From the NCBI RefSeq assembly GCF_964204645.1, contig NC_134026.1, positions 31,186,650-31,250,649 of the forward strand: DNA of 64,000 bases. The letters are read 5' to 3'. The notes under the pieces were generated by a model, which was not told the DNA's origin, did no database searches, and saw only the letters and a program-made list of their open reading frames with translations. Positions 45,501 through 57,200 of this stretch are shown in pieces. Both the position numbers and the translations under genes were made by a program. Source of the stretch: Tubulanus polymorphus (lineage: Eukaryota > Nemertea > Palaeonemertea > Tubulaniformes > Tubulanidae). The stretch's first letter is position 1. Every line of letters starts with the position of its first letter.

Positions 45501-48381
45501 ATCAATTATTATAATAAAGTGTAATAATGATATGTATATTTCAGCGCTGGTACTGGTGATATTAAAGCCTGGATTTGGACTGATATAATCAGAGCTGATA
45601 ATTTCCACAAGGTAATCTCATTACCTAGTATTTCTAAATCTCAATCTAAGTGTCAGATTAAGGGGGTTTGTCTCGGGGGGGGGGTGGACCCCTGCTGTCC
45701 CGCTGAGGTTGCCCTTTTTGTCTAGGCAACTGATTAAAACCTATATATTTAGTACTCGCCCTCTTGGAAACTACATCTTTTAAGACAAATTTGGGGATCC
45801 CACCAGTGGCCGCTTTATCCGAGTAATGCCTTTTCTTCTGGACCCCCAAATTCCAATTTCCCTAGGTGTGTTCCTGAATTTATTTGAAATTCATCAATTA
45901 ATACATCGAGAATATTGTATGTATTTCAGACTCCGAATGTCGCGTGGTGTTTATCAGTTCCAGGAGAGTAAGTTCACTTTTCAATTAAAACTCAATTACC
46001 GGGGTAATTGTGACTGATTTTAGACTAAGTGAAAATACTTTTTATTATCATTCACATTTTCAGAAGTAGATTTGAACATCCGGAAGTGAATTCACTGGTT
46101 CTCGATAACAAGGTATTGTAAAATCAATCTCTCATTCGTGTTACTTTATCACCGTAGGTTCAATTTGTGATCATCCACATGGACCTGACTATTTTGAGAG
46201 GTCAATTACTACCAAACATATCAAAATACCGGTACTCTGAAAGTCTGGCTTGCGATGTGTTCTGAACTTCATCTGAGACATTTTTACTTGAAAATGAGTT
46301 ATTAGCAATAAGACATTTTACCTAAAAGTGATCATTCATACTTTCATAAGACACTGGTGAATGAATGTCTTGAGGAAACCTACATTAAACCCGCATGTAT
46401 ATTTTCCTATTCTGTAAAGTGTTTTTAACTATTTTCTAATTTATAGAATGGTACGAATAGTTTATTTGGAGCAGGAGGTGATGGTAATGTTTATATGTGG
46501 GATTTAGAATCTGGAAAACTTCAGGTAAAACAAAAACAATCCATGATTTCATAATTTCGCATTAAACTTGTACGTGTGAGGTTTTAATTTCAGAATACAT
46601 TTAGAGGCCACACGGATTATATTCATAGTTTAACATTACGTAAAAGTAGTAATGAATGTTTATCAGCTTCAGAAGACGGAACCGTTCGAGTTTGGGGTAA
46701 ATAATAACTTTCATCTCAGCATCCAGTTCCGCAGTTGTGAGCTGAGAGTTAACTCTGAACTCAGCATCCAGTTCCACAGTTGTGAATTAGAGTTAACTCT
46801 GAACTCGGGATCCAGTTCCACAGTTGTGAGTTAGAGTTAACTCTGAACTCAGGATCCAGTTCCACAGTTGTGAGTTAGAGTTAACTGTGAACTCAGCATC
46901 CAGTCCCACAGCTGTGAGTTAGAGTTAACAGTTCCACAATTCTCAATTGAGATTAGTTCATGTAGGGAAGTACTACTGGTATAATTCATTCGCTTTCCAT
47001 ATTCAAATATATACCCGGGTAACGATGGAGTCCAATTTGTACTCCACAACTGTCTAACTGGATCCACAACTATTGAACTGGATCCACAATTGTGTAATTA
47101 TTAATATTGATTGATGTGTATTATTGGAAATACATTTTGTTTACAGATGTTCGAATACCGCAGGAAGCTGCTCACGTTATTGAGCCGTATAAAACTGAAC
47201 GTTGTAACCGTCCACATTTAGGTAAATGGATCGGTTGTATCGCGATGGATTCAGCTGATGATTGGATGGTAAGACACTTTAATATTCTCCATTTCAACCT
47301 ACGCACTATGTTTCCAATTGCATACCAGTTAAACTTATTGAAGTCATCTGCAGATAGGTCATCACATTCCTGAAGTTGTCACAATATTCACCGAGTTATA
47401 TTTCCAATTTAATTTCACTAAATGTAAGTCTTCACATTTACTGAAGTCTTTAATTAATTATTGAGTCCCAATTTGTATTTATAATTCATGTATGTCGTGT
47501 CCCATAAGTCTTTATTTAGATAAGTCATCAACATAAGGCTAAACAAAAATGATACCTTGTTTCTCCGCAGCGGCCGGGTCATTTTAGTAAAATATGATAA
47601 AATTTATAAACAGTTCATTTCTATAGCGGCCGGGTCTGTTATGGTAAAATTGATCACGATTTTAAAAAAAGTAATGGATAGGGTAGATAGGCGGCCGGCC
47701 GGGTCAACATTTAAGCTCAGCAGAGCGGAGAAACAAGGTATCATTTTTTTTAGCCTAATCATCATTGCAACTATGATGGCTTAAGCAGCAAGTTTCACTT
47801 TAATTTGGGGGTGGAGCTAATCTGCGCAGAACTTCATGAGTGTCTCCTATGTGTTTAATGCTATAAATTGTGAACTGTGTTATGATGTATTTGATAGGTT
47901 TGCGGAGGAGGTCCTAATCTATCGTTATGGTACATGCGTTCTCTGGCTCCTACGACTGTCTTCACCGGTAGCAACGCCTGTCATCAATTTGTTAAATTTC
48001 ACGAAGACACAGTAAGTTTCATCGATCGACCACTAGATGGCGTTAGTTGAGTATTTGGTAATATTTCTCTTTCGCTTGTTATAGATTATTTCTGGTGGTA
48101 ATGAAAATCTGGTCACTCATTGGAATATCAGCGGAACATTAAAATCTCAAGTTCCCTGTTCCTCAAACAGTGTCTATAAAGTTTGCGTCAACGACAAATC
48201 CGATAGCTGCAAGGTATGTGTAAAATTCGTAAAGGAATTCTAAATATTTTCTTAGATTTGGAGCTTATTTCTGATGAAATGAATATATCTACATTTCTAG
48301 GTTCTCTCCGTCAGTGGAAACAGTGCAAACATCGATATCTTCACTAATTTCGGATATAAAGCATTTTCATTGTGCTTTTAA
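39732..48381 (+). CDS. THOC6: THO complex subunit 6 (WD-repeat protein)
   Basis: THOC6 is a WD40 beta-propeller subunit of the THO/TREX mRNA export complex. Thirteen exons join in frame to 337 codons (human 341): 39732-39734, 40279-40391, 40480-40544, 45415-45466, 45545-45611, 45930-45967, 46064-46112, 46447-46524, 46594-46696, 47147-47268, 47898-48011, 48085-48213, 48301-48381. Exon 1 contributes only the ATG, which is the last triplet before GTAAGT. Recognisable segments are [82 protein letters not shown] and [19 protein letters not shown], the last being the family's C-terminus. Intron 3 is 4.87 kb and holds an opposite-strand gene. A family B array fills most of intron 9. Confidence 0.95.
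39965..40145. repeat. CT-rich array in THOC6 intron 1
   Basis: About 180 bp of C/T-rich sequence (phrases 'cctctctcccctctcctttc' and 'tctccctctttcctctctcc') starts about 230 nt after the exon 1 donor. It has no coding value. Confidence 0.9.
40838..41366. repeat. Palindromic CTGTACAGTACCGGTACTA satellite
   Basis: About 25 units of 15-24 bp combine AGTACCGGTACT, CTGTACAG and spacer AACTAACT. Both cores are perfect palindromes, so every unit can form a small cruciform and the whole array is nearly self-complementary. It ends 8 bp short of the stop codon of the nested minus-strand gene. Confidence 0.92.
41374..44682 (-). CDS. Nested secreted PAN/apple-like protein
   Basis: This gene lies entirely within THOC6 intron 3 on the opposite strand. 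Five exons join in frame to 277 codons: 44682-44652, 43445-43144, 42677-42593, 42275-42081, 41594-41374. Exon 1 encodes [10 protein letters not shown], a short hydrophobic leader. Exon 2 has an apple/PAN-like cysteine pattern ([20 protein letters not shown], then [10 protein letters not shown] and [11 protein letters not shown]). Exon 3 is short and Cys-rich ([17 protein letters not shown]). Exons 4-5 form a further domain with [18 protein letters not shown] and [16 protein letters not shown] that I do not recognise. It is likely extracellular; ligand and role are unknown. Exon boundaries all keep phase, which supports the model. Confidence 0.75.
41640..42005. repeat. CAGTTCCACAGTTCTGGATC satellite
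   Basis: About 17 units of 20-21 bp (cagttccacagttctggatc and the 'cagtcccacagttctggacc' variant) lie in the last intron of the nested gene, starting about 45 bp before its last exon. The unit is the end motif of the dispersed family B palindromes. A short isolated run recurs at 42728-42815. Confidence 0.9.
42478..42572. repeat. (GCA)n trinucleotide tract
   Basis: About 30 GCA-type triplets with a few ACA and GTA interruptions ('agcagctgcagcagcagcag') lie about 20 nt inside the intron after the nested gene's donor at 42593. Polyalanine open frames on both strands are artefacts. Confidence 0.95.
42822..43030. mobile_element. Palindromic element pair with GGGGCCGGTTGCATAG ends
   Basis: 42940-43028 begins GGGGCCGGTTGCATAGTCAT and ends ACTATGGAACCGGCCCC. 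Its arms share 'ttagacttaagaccagtcta' and 'ttttagacttaagtctcaac'. The preceding 42822-42935 is a diverged second copy ('ggccctgttgcacaacttag' to 'agactggtcttaaatctaaa'). Both lie in the intron between exons 2 and 3 of the nested gene. Confidence 0.65.
44687..45255. repeat. 36-bp array at the start of the nested gene
   Basis: About 16 units of 36 bp ('cagtccgatcgccgagttct' plus 'cacccacggctagtga', with variants 'gaccgctgag' and 'acctaccact') begin 5 bp upstream of the nested gene's start codon at 44682, in its 5' UTR or promoter. Since 36 is a multiple of three, 12-residue-repeat open frames exist on both strands (213 codons plus, 167 codons minus). The unit is GC-richer than its surroundings. 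Confidence 0.92.
45656..45850. other. Unassigned GC-rich insert in a THOC6 intron
   Basis: The insert contains a run of nine or more G and a 63-codon minus-strand open frame (start [20 protein letters not shown]) with no family I recognise. It has no splice support. It may be a fragment of a decayed mobile element. Confidence 0.25.
46711..46960. repeat. Family B tandem array after THOC6 exon 9
   Basis: Five units of about 45 bp read 'ccagttccacagttgtgagt', 'tagagttaactctgaactca' and 'gcat'. The array begins about 15 nt after the donor at 46696. AGAGTTAACTCT is palindromic. Confidence 0.85.
47537..47755. mobile_element. PIF/Harbinger-like MITE with TAA target duplication
   Basis: This 219-bp element in THOC6 intron 10 has terminal inverted repeats of about 32 bp: GGCTAAACAAAAATGATACC then TTGTTTCTCCGC at the left, mirrored at the right with one small indel. 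A TAA flanks it on each side (47534-47536 and 47756-47758). Three-base TWA target sites suggest the PIF/Harbinger superfamily. Internally 'gcggccgggtc' recurs three times. There is no transposase. Confidence 0.8.
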
Positions 48382-48408
48382 AAGTGAATTTTATTGTTGT
48401 AATTTTGT

Positions 48409-48414
48409 AATAAA
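48409..48414 (+). terminator. THOC6: THOC6 polyadenylation signal
   Basis: AATAAA lies 28 bp after the THOC6 stop codon. The satellite at 48500 begins less than 100 bp further on. Confidence 0.8.
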
Positions 48415-48494
48415 CGTGGCATTTAATGTGTAACTTAAACACGCACTTCTCTCCTGTCGATTTGATTGTACTAGACACTAATACTCCACTCATC

Positions 48495-50195
48495 TGGTAG
48501 GAGAGGGACAGAGACATCAGAGAGAGGGAGGAGAGAGAGACATCAGACTAGAGAGAGAGAGAGGGAGGAGAGGGAGAGATATCAGACTAGAGAGGGAGAG
48601 AGAGGGAGGACAGGGACAGAGACATCAGAGAGAGGGAGGAGAGAGAGACATCAGACTAGAGAGAGAGAGAGGGAGGAGAGGGAGAGATATCAGACTAGAG
48701 AGGGAGAGGGAGGAGGGGACAAGAGACAGAGAGAGGGAGACATCAGACTAGAGAGAGAGGGGAGGAGAGGGACAGAGACATCAGAGAGAGGGAGGAGAGA
48801 GAGGGAGGAGAGGGAGACATCAGACTAGAGAGAGAGGGGAGGAGAGGGACAGAGATATCAGACTAAAAAGGGGAGATATATCAGACTAGAGAGAGGGAGG
48901 AGAGGGAGACATCAGACTAGAGAGAGGGAGGAGAGGGAGACATCAGACTAGAGAGAGGGAGTGGGAGAGATATCAGACTAAAAAGGGGAGAGAGGGAGGA
49001 GAAGGAGACATCAGAGAGTGCGAGGAGAGGGAGACATCAGACTAGAGAGAGGGAGGAGAGGGAGACATCAGACTAGAGAGAGGGAGAGGGAGAGATATCA
49101 GACTAAAAAGAGGGGAGAGAGGGAGGAGAAGGAGACATCAGAGAGTGCGAGGAGAGGGAGACATCAGACTAGAGAGAGGGAGGAGAGGGAGACATCAGAC
49201 TAGAGAGAGGGAGAGGGAGAGATATCAGACTAAAAAGAGGGGAGAGAGGGAGGAGAAGGAGACATCAGAGAGTGCGAGGAGAGGGAGACATCAGACTAGA
49301 GAGAGGGAGGAGAGGGAGACATCAGACTAGAGAGAGGGAGGAGAGGGAGACATCAGACTAGAGAGAGGGAGAGGGAGAGATATCAGACTAAAAAGAGGGG
49401 AGAGAGGGAGGAGAAGGAGACATCAGAGAGTGCGAGGAGAGGGAGACATCAGACTAGAGAGAGGGAGGAGAGGGAGACATCAGACTAGAGAGAGGGAGAG
49501 GGAGAGATATCAGACTAAAAAGAGGGGAGAGAGGGAGAAGGAGACATCAGAGAGTGCGAGGAGAGGGAGACATCAGACTAGAGAGAGGGAGGAGAGGGAG
49601 ACATCAGACTAGAGAGAGGGAGGAGAGGGAGACATCAGACTAGAGAGAGGGAGAGGGAGAGATATCAGACTAAAAAGAGGGGAGAGAGGGAGGAGAAGGA
49701 GACATCAGAGAGTGCGAGGAGAGGGAGACATCAGACTAGAGAGAGGGAGGAGAGGGAGACATCAGACTAGAGAGAGGGAGAGGGAGAGATATCAGACTAA
49801 AAAGAGGGGAGAGAGGGAGGAGAAGGAGACATCAGAGAGTGCGAGGAGAGGGAGACATCAGACTAGAGAGAGGGAGGAGAGGGAGACATCAGACTAGAGA
49901 GGGAGGAGAGGGAGAGATATCAGACTAAAAAGAGGGGAGAGAGGGAGGAGAAGGAGACATCAGAGAGTGCGAGGAGAGGGAGACATCAGACTAGAGAGAG
50001 GGAGAGGGAGAGATATCAGACTAAAAAGAGGGGAGAGAGGGAGGAGACATCAGAGAGTGCGAGGAGAGGGAGACATCAGACTAGAGAGAGGGAGGAGAGG
50101 GAGACATCAGACTAGAGAGAGGGAGAGGGAGAGATATCAGACTAAAAAGAGGGGAGAGAGGGAGGAGACATCAGAGAGTGCGAGGAGAGGGAGAG
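48495..50195. repeat. 1.7-kb purine-rich higher-order satellite
   Basis: An almost pure GA array has a higher-order unit of about 127 bp: 'gacatcagactagagagagg', 'gagagatatcagactaaaaa', 'gaggggagagagggaggaga', 'aggagacatcagagagtgcg'. The main unit recurs at 49018 and 49145, and again near 49430, 49712 and 49967 with an extra 30-bp subunit. Repeated 60-77-codon open frames are artefacts. It fills the gap between the convergent THOC6 and KIF12 genes. Confidence 0.95.
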
Positions 50196-50870
50196 TGTAA
50201 TGTAAAGTATGAAAGGGTTAATCCAAGTATGAGTATTTAAGGGTCAAGGATCACACGACCTAAAGTCATGTGGTGCTTTTGTGCCACAACTGGATCTGTC
50301 TTCTTTTCCTGGACACCATCATCATCATCAAGGATGATCCCCACATTTACAAGAGGAAGAGGGAGTGGAGAGGAAGTGGGGAGAGGAAGAGGGTGGAGAG
50401 AGGAGAGGAAGTCATCCTCGCTTGCCAGGGGTCCAGTATCACTCCCGAACTCGCTTCCACCAGCCCCCTGGCCTCACGAAGCGTGATTTCATTACTCCCG
50501 CTGTTGCGCGTGACGTCATATATTGATTTGCGAAATACTTCCTTGTTCGGTAAAACGTTCGCTGATTGGTCCATTTAACGGGAAAACCAACAGAAGTCTA
50601 CTGTCGGTTTGTTACAAGCGCTGTGATTGGTACGACCGGATTCTGGTCGGCTAGTAACGACTCCAACGACTCGTGAGGTCAAGGGGTTTGGGGAACAGCT
50701 TTAGCGTAGTGGGTTCGAATCCCTTGACGGGTGAAGATGAGAGGAAGTGGAAAGGAGAGGGTGGAGAGGAAGTGGGGAGAGAGGAGAGGAAGTGGGGAGA
50801 GAGAGGAGAGGAAGTGGGGAGGAAGAGGGTGGAGAGGAAAGAGAGAGAACATGAATTTATAACATTAAAG
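50196..50870. other. Intergenic segment with a tRNA-like B-box and GA runs
   Basis: Near 50671-50735, GTCAAGG is followed after about 40 nt by GTGGGTTCGAATCCCTTGAC. The T-arm-like part (GGGTTCGAATCCC) and the GTCAAG/CTTGAC closing stem resemble a tRNA, but the whole is only about 55 nt and lacks an anticodon arm. It is more likely a tRNA-derived SINE remnant. GA-rich runs flank it (50348-50412 and 50733-50850). No gene is recognised. Confidence 0.4.
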
Positions 50871-50877
50871 TAACAAA

Positions 50878-50883
50878 TTTATT
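50878..50883 (-). terminator. KIF12: KIF12 polyadenylation signal
   Basis: TTTATT on plus reads AATAAA on minus, 348 bp beyond the KIF12-like stop codon at 51231. A duplicated phrase 'ggacagctcca' lies in the 3' UTR near 51000-51080. Confidence 0.5.
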
Positions 50884-51138
50884 CCATAAAATACATTTTT
50901 ACAAATTGAATAAAATATATATTTCCATCATTTCTAATAATGTTAAAGATACAGATCTTATACAGAAATCAATTAATATTAACTAATAACAAGAGGATGG
51001 ACAGCTCCAATAAAATGGAGGACGCAGTCCAGTTAAACAAGACGATGGACAGCTCCATTCAAACGTAAGATGCGGTCCAGTAGAATCGATTCATTGATTT
51101 AGAAATGAACTCAAAGGTCTTGAGCAGGTATTTATTCT

Positions 51139-51285
51139 ACTGTTGCCGATAGTGTTGTCTATGATTGTTGCCACGTCCGTTAGTTACTGTTGCCGATAGT
51201 GTTGTCTATGAATGTTGCCACATCCGTTAGTTACTGTTGCCGATAGTGTTGTCTATGATTGTTGCTACGTCCGTTAGTTTCAGGT
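51139..51285 (-). repeat. 47-bp repeat spanning the KIF12 stop codon
   Basis: Three tandem units of 47-48 bp read 'ctgttgccgatagtgttgtc', 'tatgattgttgccacgtccg' and 'ttagtta' on the plus strand. The first in transcript order encodes the protein's last residues and TAA stop (51231-51233). The other two repeat the same end, including TAA, in the 3' UTR. Confidence 0.85.
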
Positions 51286-54200
51286 TGTTGTAAGACTTCA
51301 TTTCGCGGATGCGGGTAATCATCTGAGAAACAAAAAACAATCTCATTAGTTTTGACTTCATGGTTGAGATACAGGGTTTTTAATATATATAGTGTGTGAG
51401 TCACTATAATTCACAACAATTTAACAAGCTAATTAGATGAATACTTACTTTGTTTATTTTGAGACTGCCGCGGTCTGTTTTGTGGTATAGGGTCTGGTGC
51501 TGGGCCTAGAAAAAGTGATATAACTCAACGGTTTATACAATCGGAATCAACACCTCTTAATTCAAACACTAATCACAGATTGTAAGGAGAGTTGTGGTAA
51601 CTTGTTACACGTACCTGGTTTACGTCTGGGTGATGGTAAAGGGTCCGGATCATCGTATTGTCCATTATTACGATACTGTTGATGATACGCTGGTGGATAA
51701 ACCGATTGCTGTTGATCCGCAGGAATGTGTTGAGATGACGCGGGTAACGACGGGTAACTCTGATGAGGTCTAAACGCTGGATTCAATCCATCTCCCGGGC
51801 TCCCGTACCCCGGCCCGCCACCTCGAGGGGGTGATGGTGGCCGGGAGTTGTATATATTATCTTGCGAAGCTCGGACATCCATTCTCTGTTGAAATCTATC
51901 CGCGTATCCAGGACTACCGTACCTACATCAGATATATAACCACAAATAACTAATCATGTTCTAGTATAATCTGGAGCCAGTCCCTTCTTAAACATTGGTT
52001 GAAATTTATAACCCATAACAGCTCTACACTTCACTGTGGAACTGAGTCCAGAACAGTGGAACTGAGTCCAGAGCAGTGGAACTGAGTCCAGAACAGTGGA
52101 ACTGAGTCCAGAACAGTGGAACTGATCCAAGAGAACTGTGGAACTGAGTCCAGAACAGTGGAACTGAGTCCAGAGCAGTGGAACAGAGTCCAGAGCAGTG
52201 GATCTGAGTCCAGAGCAGTGGTACTGAGTCCAGAACAGTGGAACTGAGTCCAGAGCAGTGGAACTGAGTCCAGAACAGTGGAACTGATCCAAGAGAACTG
52301 TGGAACTGGGATTCATATTAATAATGCAGTAAGATAGATATACAGATAGTACTCACCCAGGTCGGGGAGGAGTATTTACATTATCCGGCGGTAATCTATG
52401 AGGAGGTTTCATATTAGCTTGTCGTCGACTACTGTAGCCACCAGGGGGCGTATTGCTATCGTATCCATTCAGGGGGTTTGATCGATGGTAGTCAGGTAAT
52501 GAAATGTTACCCTAAAAACACACAATAAACATTTTGAACATTTTTCCCTGCAGGGGGTTAGGGGAGGGGTTGAGGGGAGGGGGATGTGTTTCCAGTAACT
52601 CACGTTTGACGTTCGAGCGTTCCTCAAGTTTTGATCGACCGACCCGGACCCGCTGATCGACAACAATCGTTCTATATCCTCGAGTCGTCGTGACAACCTC
52701 TCGTTGTCGTGAGCTAATTGTTCCTGGTCTCTTCGCGATCGGTTTTTAAAGTTCACTAATTCTGTGTTTTCTTTTCTGAAAATAACATTTTTTAAAACAG
52801 GTCTTTAATTAAATGGTTCAAACAACAGTCAAATATTTCTAATTCGTATTACTGAGTAGAAGTCATTATTTGGATAAGTCACTGAGATGATGATGATCAT
52901 TCCACCTATGACGACTTATGCCTGAGTTTGACTGTACTAATAATTCATAAAACGTTAATCAAACAAACTTCAGCCGTGTCTACAGCAGTTCATTGTCAAT
53001 TCAATATACAGAGAAAATATCGACTAATTATCAAACTGTCTCTAATACAAATATCTCGACTCTAATTAATTTACGCCATCTGTTTATTTTCCCTCGCTGA
53101 GAACCACAGTGAAACCTCCCTTAGTGAGAATTAAACTCCATAACCAAACATGTAGTGAACTGTCCATAATGAACAACTCATAAACAATGCTTTCTCTAGG
53201 AACCAAATTTTTTTAGTTCATTTTAAACACTCTCAGCTCGGAGTTCAAATGATTACTCCAAGCTCTCAGTAGCCAGTCTCTCTCTCAGCTTGGAGTTCAA
53301 ATGATTACTCCACGCTCTCAGTAGCCAGTCTCTCTCTCAGCTTGGAGTTCAAATGATTACTCCACGCTCTCAGTAGCCAGTCTCTCTCTCAGCTTGGAGT
53401 TCAAATGATTACTCCACGCTCTCAGTAGCCAGTCTCTCTCTCAGCTTGGAGTTCAGATGATTACTCCACGCTCTAAGTAGTCAGTATGTCTGGTATTATT
53501 ACGATAGTGCTCATTATCAACTCATTCATTATTATTGTACCCCATTCTAATTCTATTAGTCTGTATCATACTGATTGACATGAGTGACCACCAGGTGGCG
53601 TGATGCTAAAAAGTTCATGTCTCCCCTCAGCGAGAACTCGAGGTGTTTTGTTGTAGAGGAGTTTTACCTGAGTGTCTCATTTTCGACCATATACTCCTGT
53701 AACATGTCGTATAGTGAACTCTGTTCCTGTTTAGTAGCCGATGATTGTGGAGGGGATTTAGACGGTGATTCTACGTTAGAAGCAGACGGCTCCGAGGCAG
53801 ACGGCTGCAGAATACCAGACGTCGAATTATTATCCGTTACTGGAAACTCGTTTGATTGACTTCCTTCAATATTCTTCTTTTCTGAAGATTTAAATTATAA
53901 AATGCAGTTTACAAATTAAAAACCTTGAATTCAGGATCCAGTTCTACAGTTCAGGGTCCAGTTCTACAGTTCAGGACTCAGTTCTACAGTTCAGGATACA
54001 GTTCTACAGTTCAAGACTCAGTTCCACAGTCAAGACTCAGTTCCACAGTTCTGGTTCCAGTTCCACAGTTCTTTGTTACATTTGACAAAGAGAGTAGATT
54101 TGGAATGTTTAAACCCTTGTCTGTCCTTTGAGTGAAACCTTTACTGACTGCCTTCACGACTGTGGAACCAGCTCCAAAAACTGTGGAATAAGCTCCAGTG

Positions 54201-57200
54201 GATTGGAAAATATTAATGACAAAACCATAAATTGCGTAGTGAACGTCACGAGCTCAGTATTAATGAAGAACTTACTCTTATTCTTAGAATTTGAAGTCGC
54301 TGGAACTGGTTTGATTAATTTATGAAATTGTTCATCGTTTTCCTTTTGAAGACGTCCTTTCGGTTTCTCAGGAAAATTCAACTAAAACAAATATAAAATC
54401 ATTGCAGGTCATCAGGATTTTACGTTAAACCTGAATAAAATCCTGAATTAATCAACTAATTCTATTTTCATTAGATCAATAAAATGCACAATACATATCA
54501 TTATTGAGATTTTGATTGGAACTGGATTTATGGATACCGGTATCTGTGGCTGTATTGAGGGTCAGGTGAGTGGTAGGATTCTGTTTGATTCTGGAATGTC
54601 AGGTCACCAGTTGAAACCACTGCATATTACTGTACTCTATCATCGGTGAGGCGAGGGACACTCATTGCCTCTCTCCACCCAGGAGCAATTGAGGGGTACC
54701 CGACCTGAGCCTTTAGTAGCAGGACTAGTGTTACACCCAGAGAGATATGACTGATTCACAGTAAGACTGTAAAATTCTTTAAGCAGCCTGGATCGATGGA
54801 CCTTTTAGCACTTCTAGCTTGATTTAACACTATGAAAACATCATCATAATTGTGAAAATTACCTGTTGTCGAAGATAATGATTTTCAGATCGTAATATTT
54901 TCAATTCTCTTTTCAACGTCAGAATCAGTTTTTCACGAGGATCCTGCATTTCATAACAAAATATAATAACAGTGAAAACATTCCTTCAATCAGTAACAGA
55001 CTTGAACAGAAATCATCATCGAATACTGACTGACCATTTTAATGACTGGTTTATTTTTGATTTTCTTAGCTCTGTTTGAATAACGTAAAGTGTTCATAGT
55101 TTCTCCTACGTTGTAAGTTGAAGGACTGACACATGATATCTGTACAAACAAAATAAACATAATTATTCATAATTCTTATCCGTAAACCATTGAAAAATAT
55201 CTCAAATATCAATCTGGATCCAGTTACACATTTGTGAGTAAAGAGTTGACTCAGAACTCTGGATCCAGTTCCACATTTGAGTTAAGAGTTGACTCAGAAC
55301 TCTGGATCCAGTTCCACATTTGAGTAAAGAGTTGACTCAGAACTCTGGATCCTGTTTCACGTGAGTTAGGAGTTGACTCAGAACTCTGGATCCTGTTTCA
55401 CGTGAGTTAGGAGTTGACTCAGAACTCTGGATCCTGTTTCACGTGAGTTAGGAGTTGACTCAGAACTCTGGATCCTGTTTCACGTGAGTTAAGAGTTGAC
55501 TCAGAACTCTGGATCCAGTTCCACATTTGAGTTAAGAGTTGACTCCGAACTCTGGATCCAGTTTCACGTGAGTTAGGAGTTGACTCTGAGTTAAAATCAG
55601 TTCATTTTCAATCAATTAGCTTTGAGTCAAATCTAAACTCGGCAACTGTGTAACTGAATCCTGTAGTCATATCTACCATTAATGTAACACCATTTCCTCC
55701 TAAACTATCGGCTAAAAGTTTAGTCAGTTTGCTGTCTCGATATGGAATGTGACCGTGCTTCTTTTTACTATCCGCTAATGCTGAAATGCAGTTCCCTGAA
55801 AATAGAAATATATGAGATTAGTTTATAGCTATATCTGTGTATTTACCACGGAGTGAGGGATATAGAAAACACTGATACCAACCTAGAACTAAGAGACTTT
55901 TATTGATGTTATTAGTTTCTGCGACTGCTTCGCCGTTTTGAGTGTCCTTTACTTTCTCACTTCCTAAAAACATGTTTGACATCAATTAGCAACAACAGCA
56001 ACGACAGATTGATTTATAACACGTAACAATCCAGTTTCCACACGACTACACTATCAATTAGAGTAATCTGACATCAAATTTGGTAGTTTCACATCCAAAA
56101 TGCATCAAATTTTGAGAATATATTTCTAGATATTTACGATATTTCTAGATATTTACGATATTTCTAGATATTTCCGATATTTCTAGATATTTATGATATT
56201 TCTAGATATTTATGATATTTCTAGATATTTACGATATTTCTAGATATTTATGATATTTCTAGATATTTACGATATTTATGATATTTCTATACTAACATGA
56301 GCTGCATAAAAAGAAGTAAACACTCTTTTAAGTGTGGCCGTAGTCAGGCTTGCAGTTCTTAGTCAGGTTAAGGTCAAATATCAACTCTAGGATCAAAACA
56401 TTGGAAATAAACTAAATCCAAGGTATTGTTGACACTGCAACTGGATTTGTGAACTCTGTAATTGGACGCAGAACAGCGGGTCTGGGTGTGCCAACTTTGG
56501 AATTGGACGCAGAACAGCGGGTCTGGGGCTCGTGAACTGTGGAATTGGACGCAGAACAGCGGGTCTGGGCTCGTGAACTGTGGAATTGGACACAGAACAG
56601 CGGGTCTGGGCTCGTGAACTGTGGAATTGGACACAGAACAGCGGGTCTGGGGCTCGTGAATATTTTACCTGCCAGATCTACAAACGTTAGTTTTCCATGC
56701 TTCGTTACGTAGAGATTTTCATCTTCAGGATCTTGTATTTCAGAATCTATCATTAATTGTAACATTGTGTGACTTCTACTGGAATAGTCATTAGCATCAG
56801 TAGCAGCAGAGACTCGGTTCCTCAACCCTAAAACAACAACAACAACATTATTCATATAATCATCTTGATCAGACAGTCATTCCTGGATATAAAGAGTTTT
56901 CAATGAGTTTTAAAATTCAAATTTCGAGAAGCGTCTGCATGACTTTCATATCCCAATTACAGTAGACTCCTCCTGAATCGGTACTGTTTATCTCAGTAAA
57001 CCAATCGGTACTGTTTATCTTGGTAAACCGTCTAAGGGGGTAAAAAATACATTTTCATTTTTCAATCCTCCTCACCCCAATTCTAAATATCATCTACAGA
57101 GAGGGAGGGAGGGAGGGGGAGTGGGGAGGCAGAGGGAGAGAGAGAGGTGGCATCCATGGAAGCGTATGTACACATACTTAATGAATGGCCACTATTGATC

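Noticed and set aside
49018-50200. A family of small Arg/Glu-rich proteins starting MRGEGDIRLERGR
   Set aside because: Identical frames recur because of the 127-bp GA satellite. No independent gene signals are present.
50671-50735. A tRNA gene
   Set aside because: Only a T-arm-like hairpin and a closing stem are visible. The length is about 55 nt and there is no anticodon arm or convincing A box.
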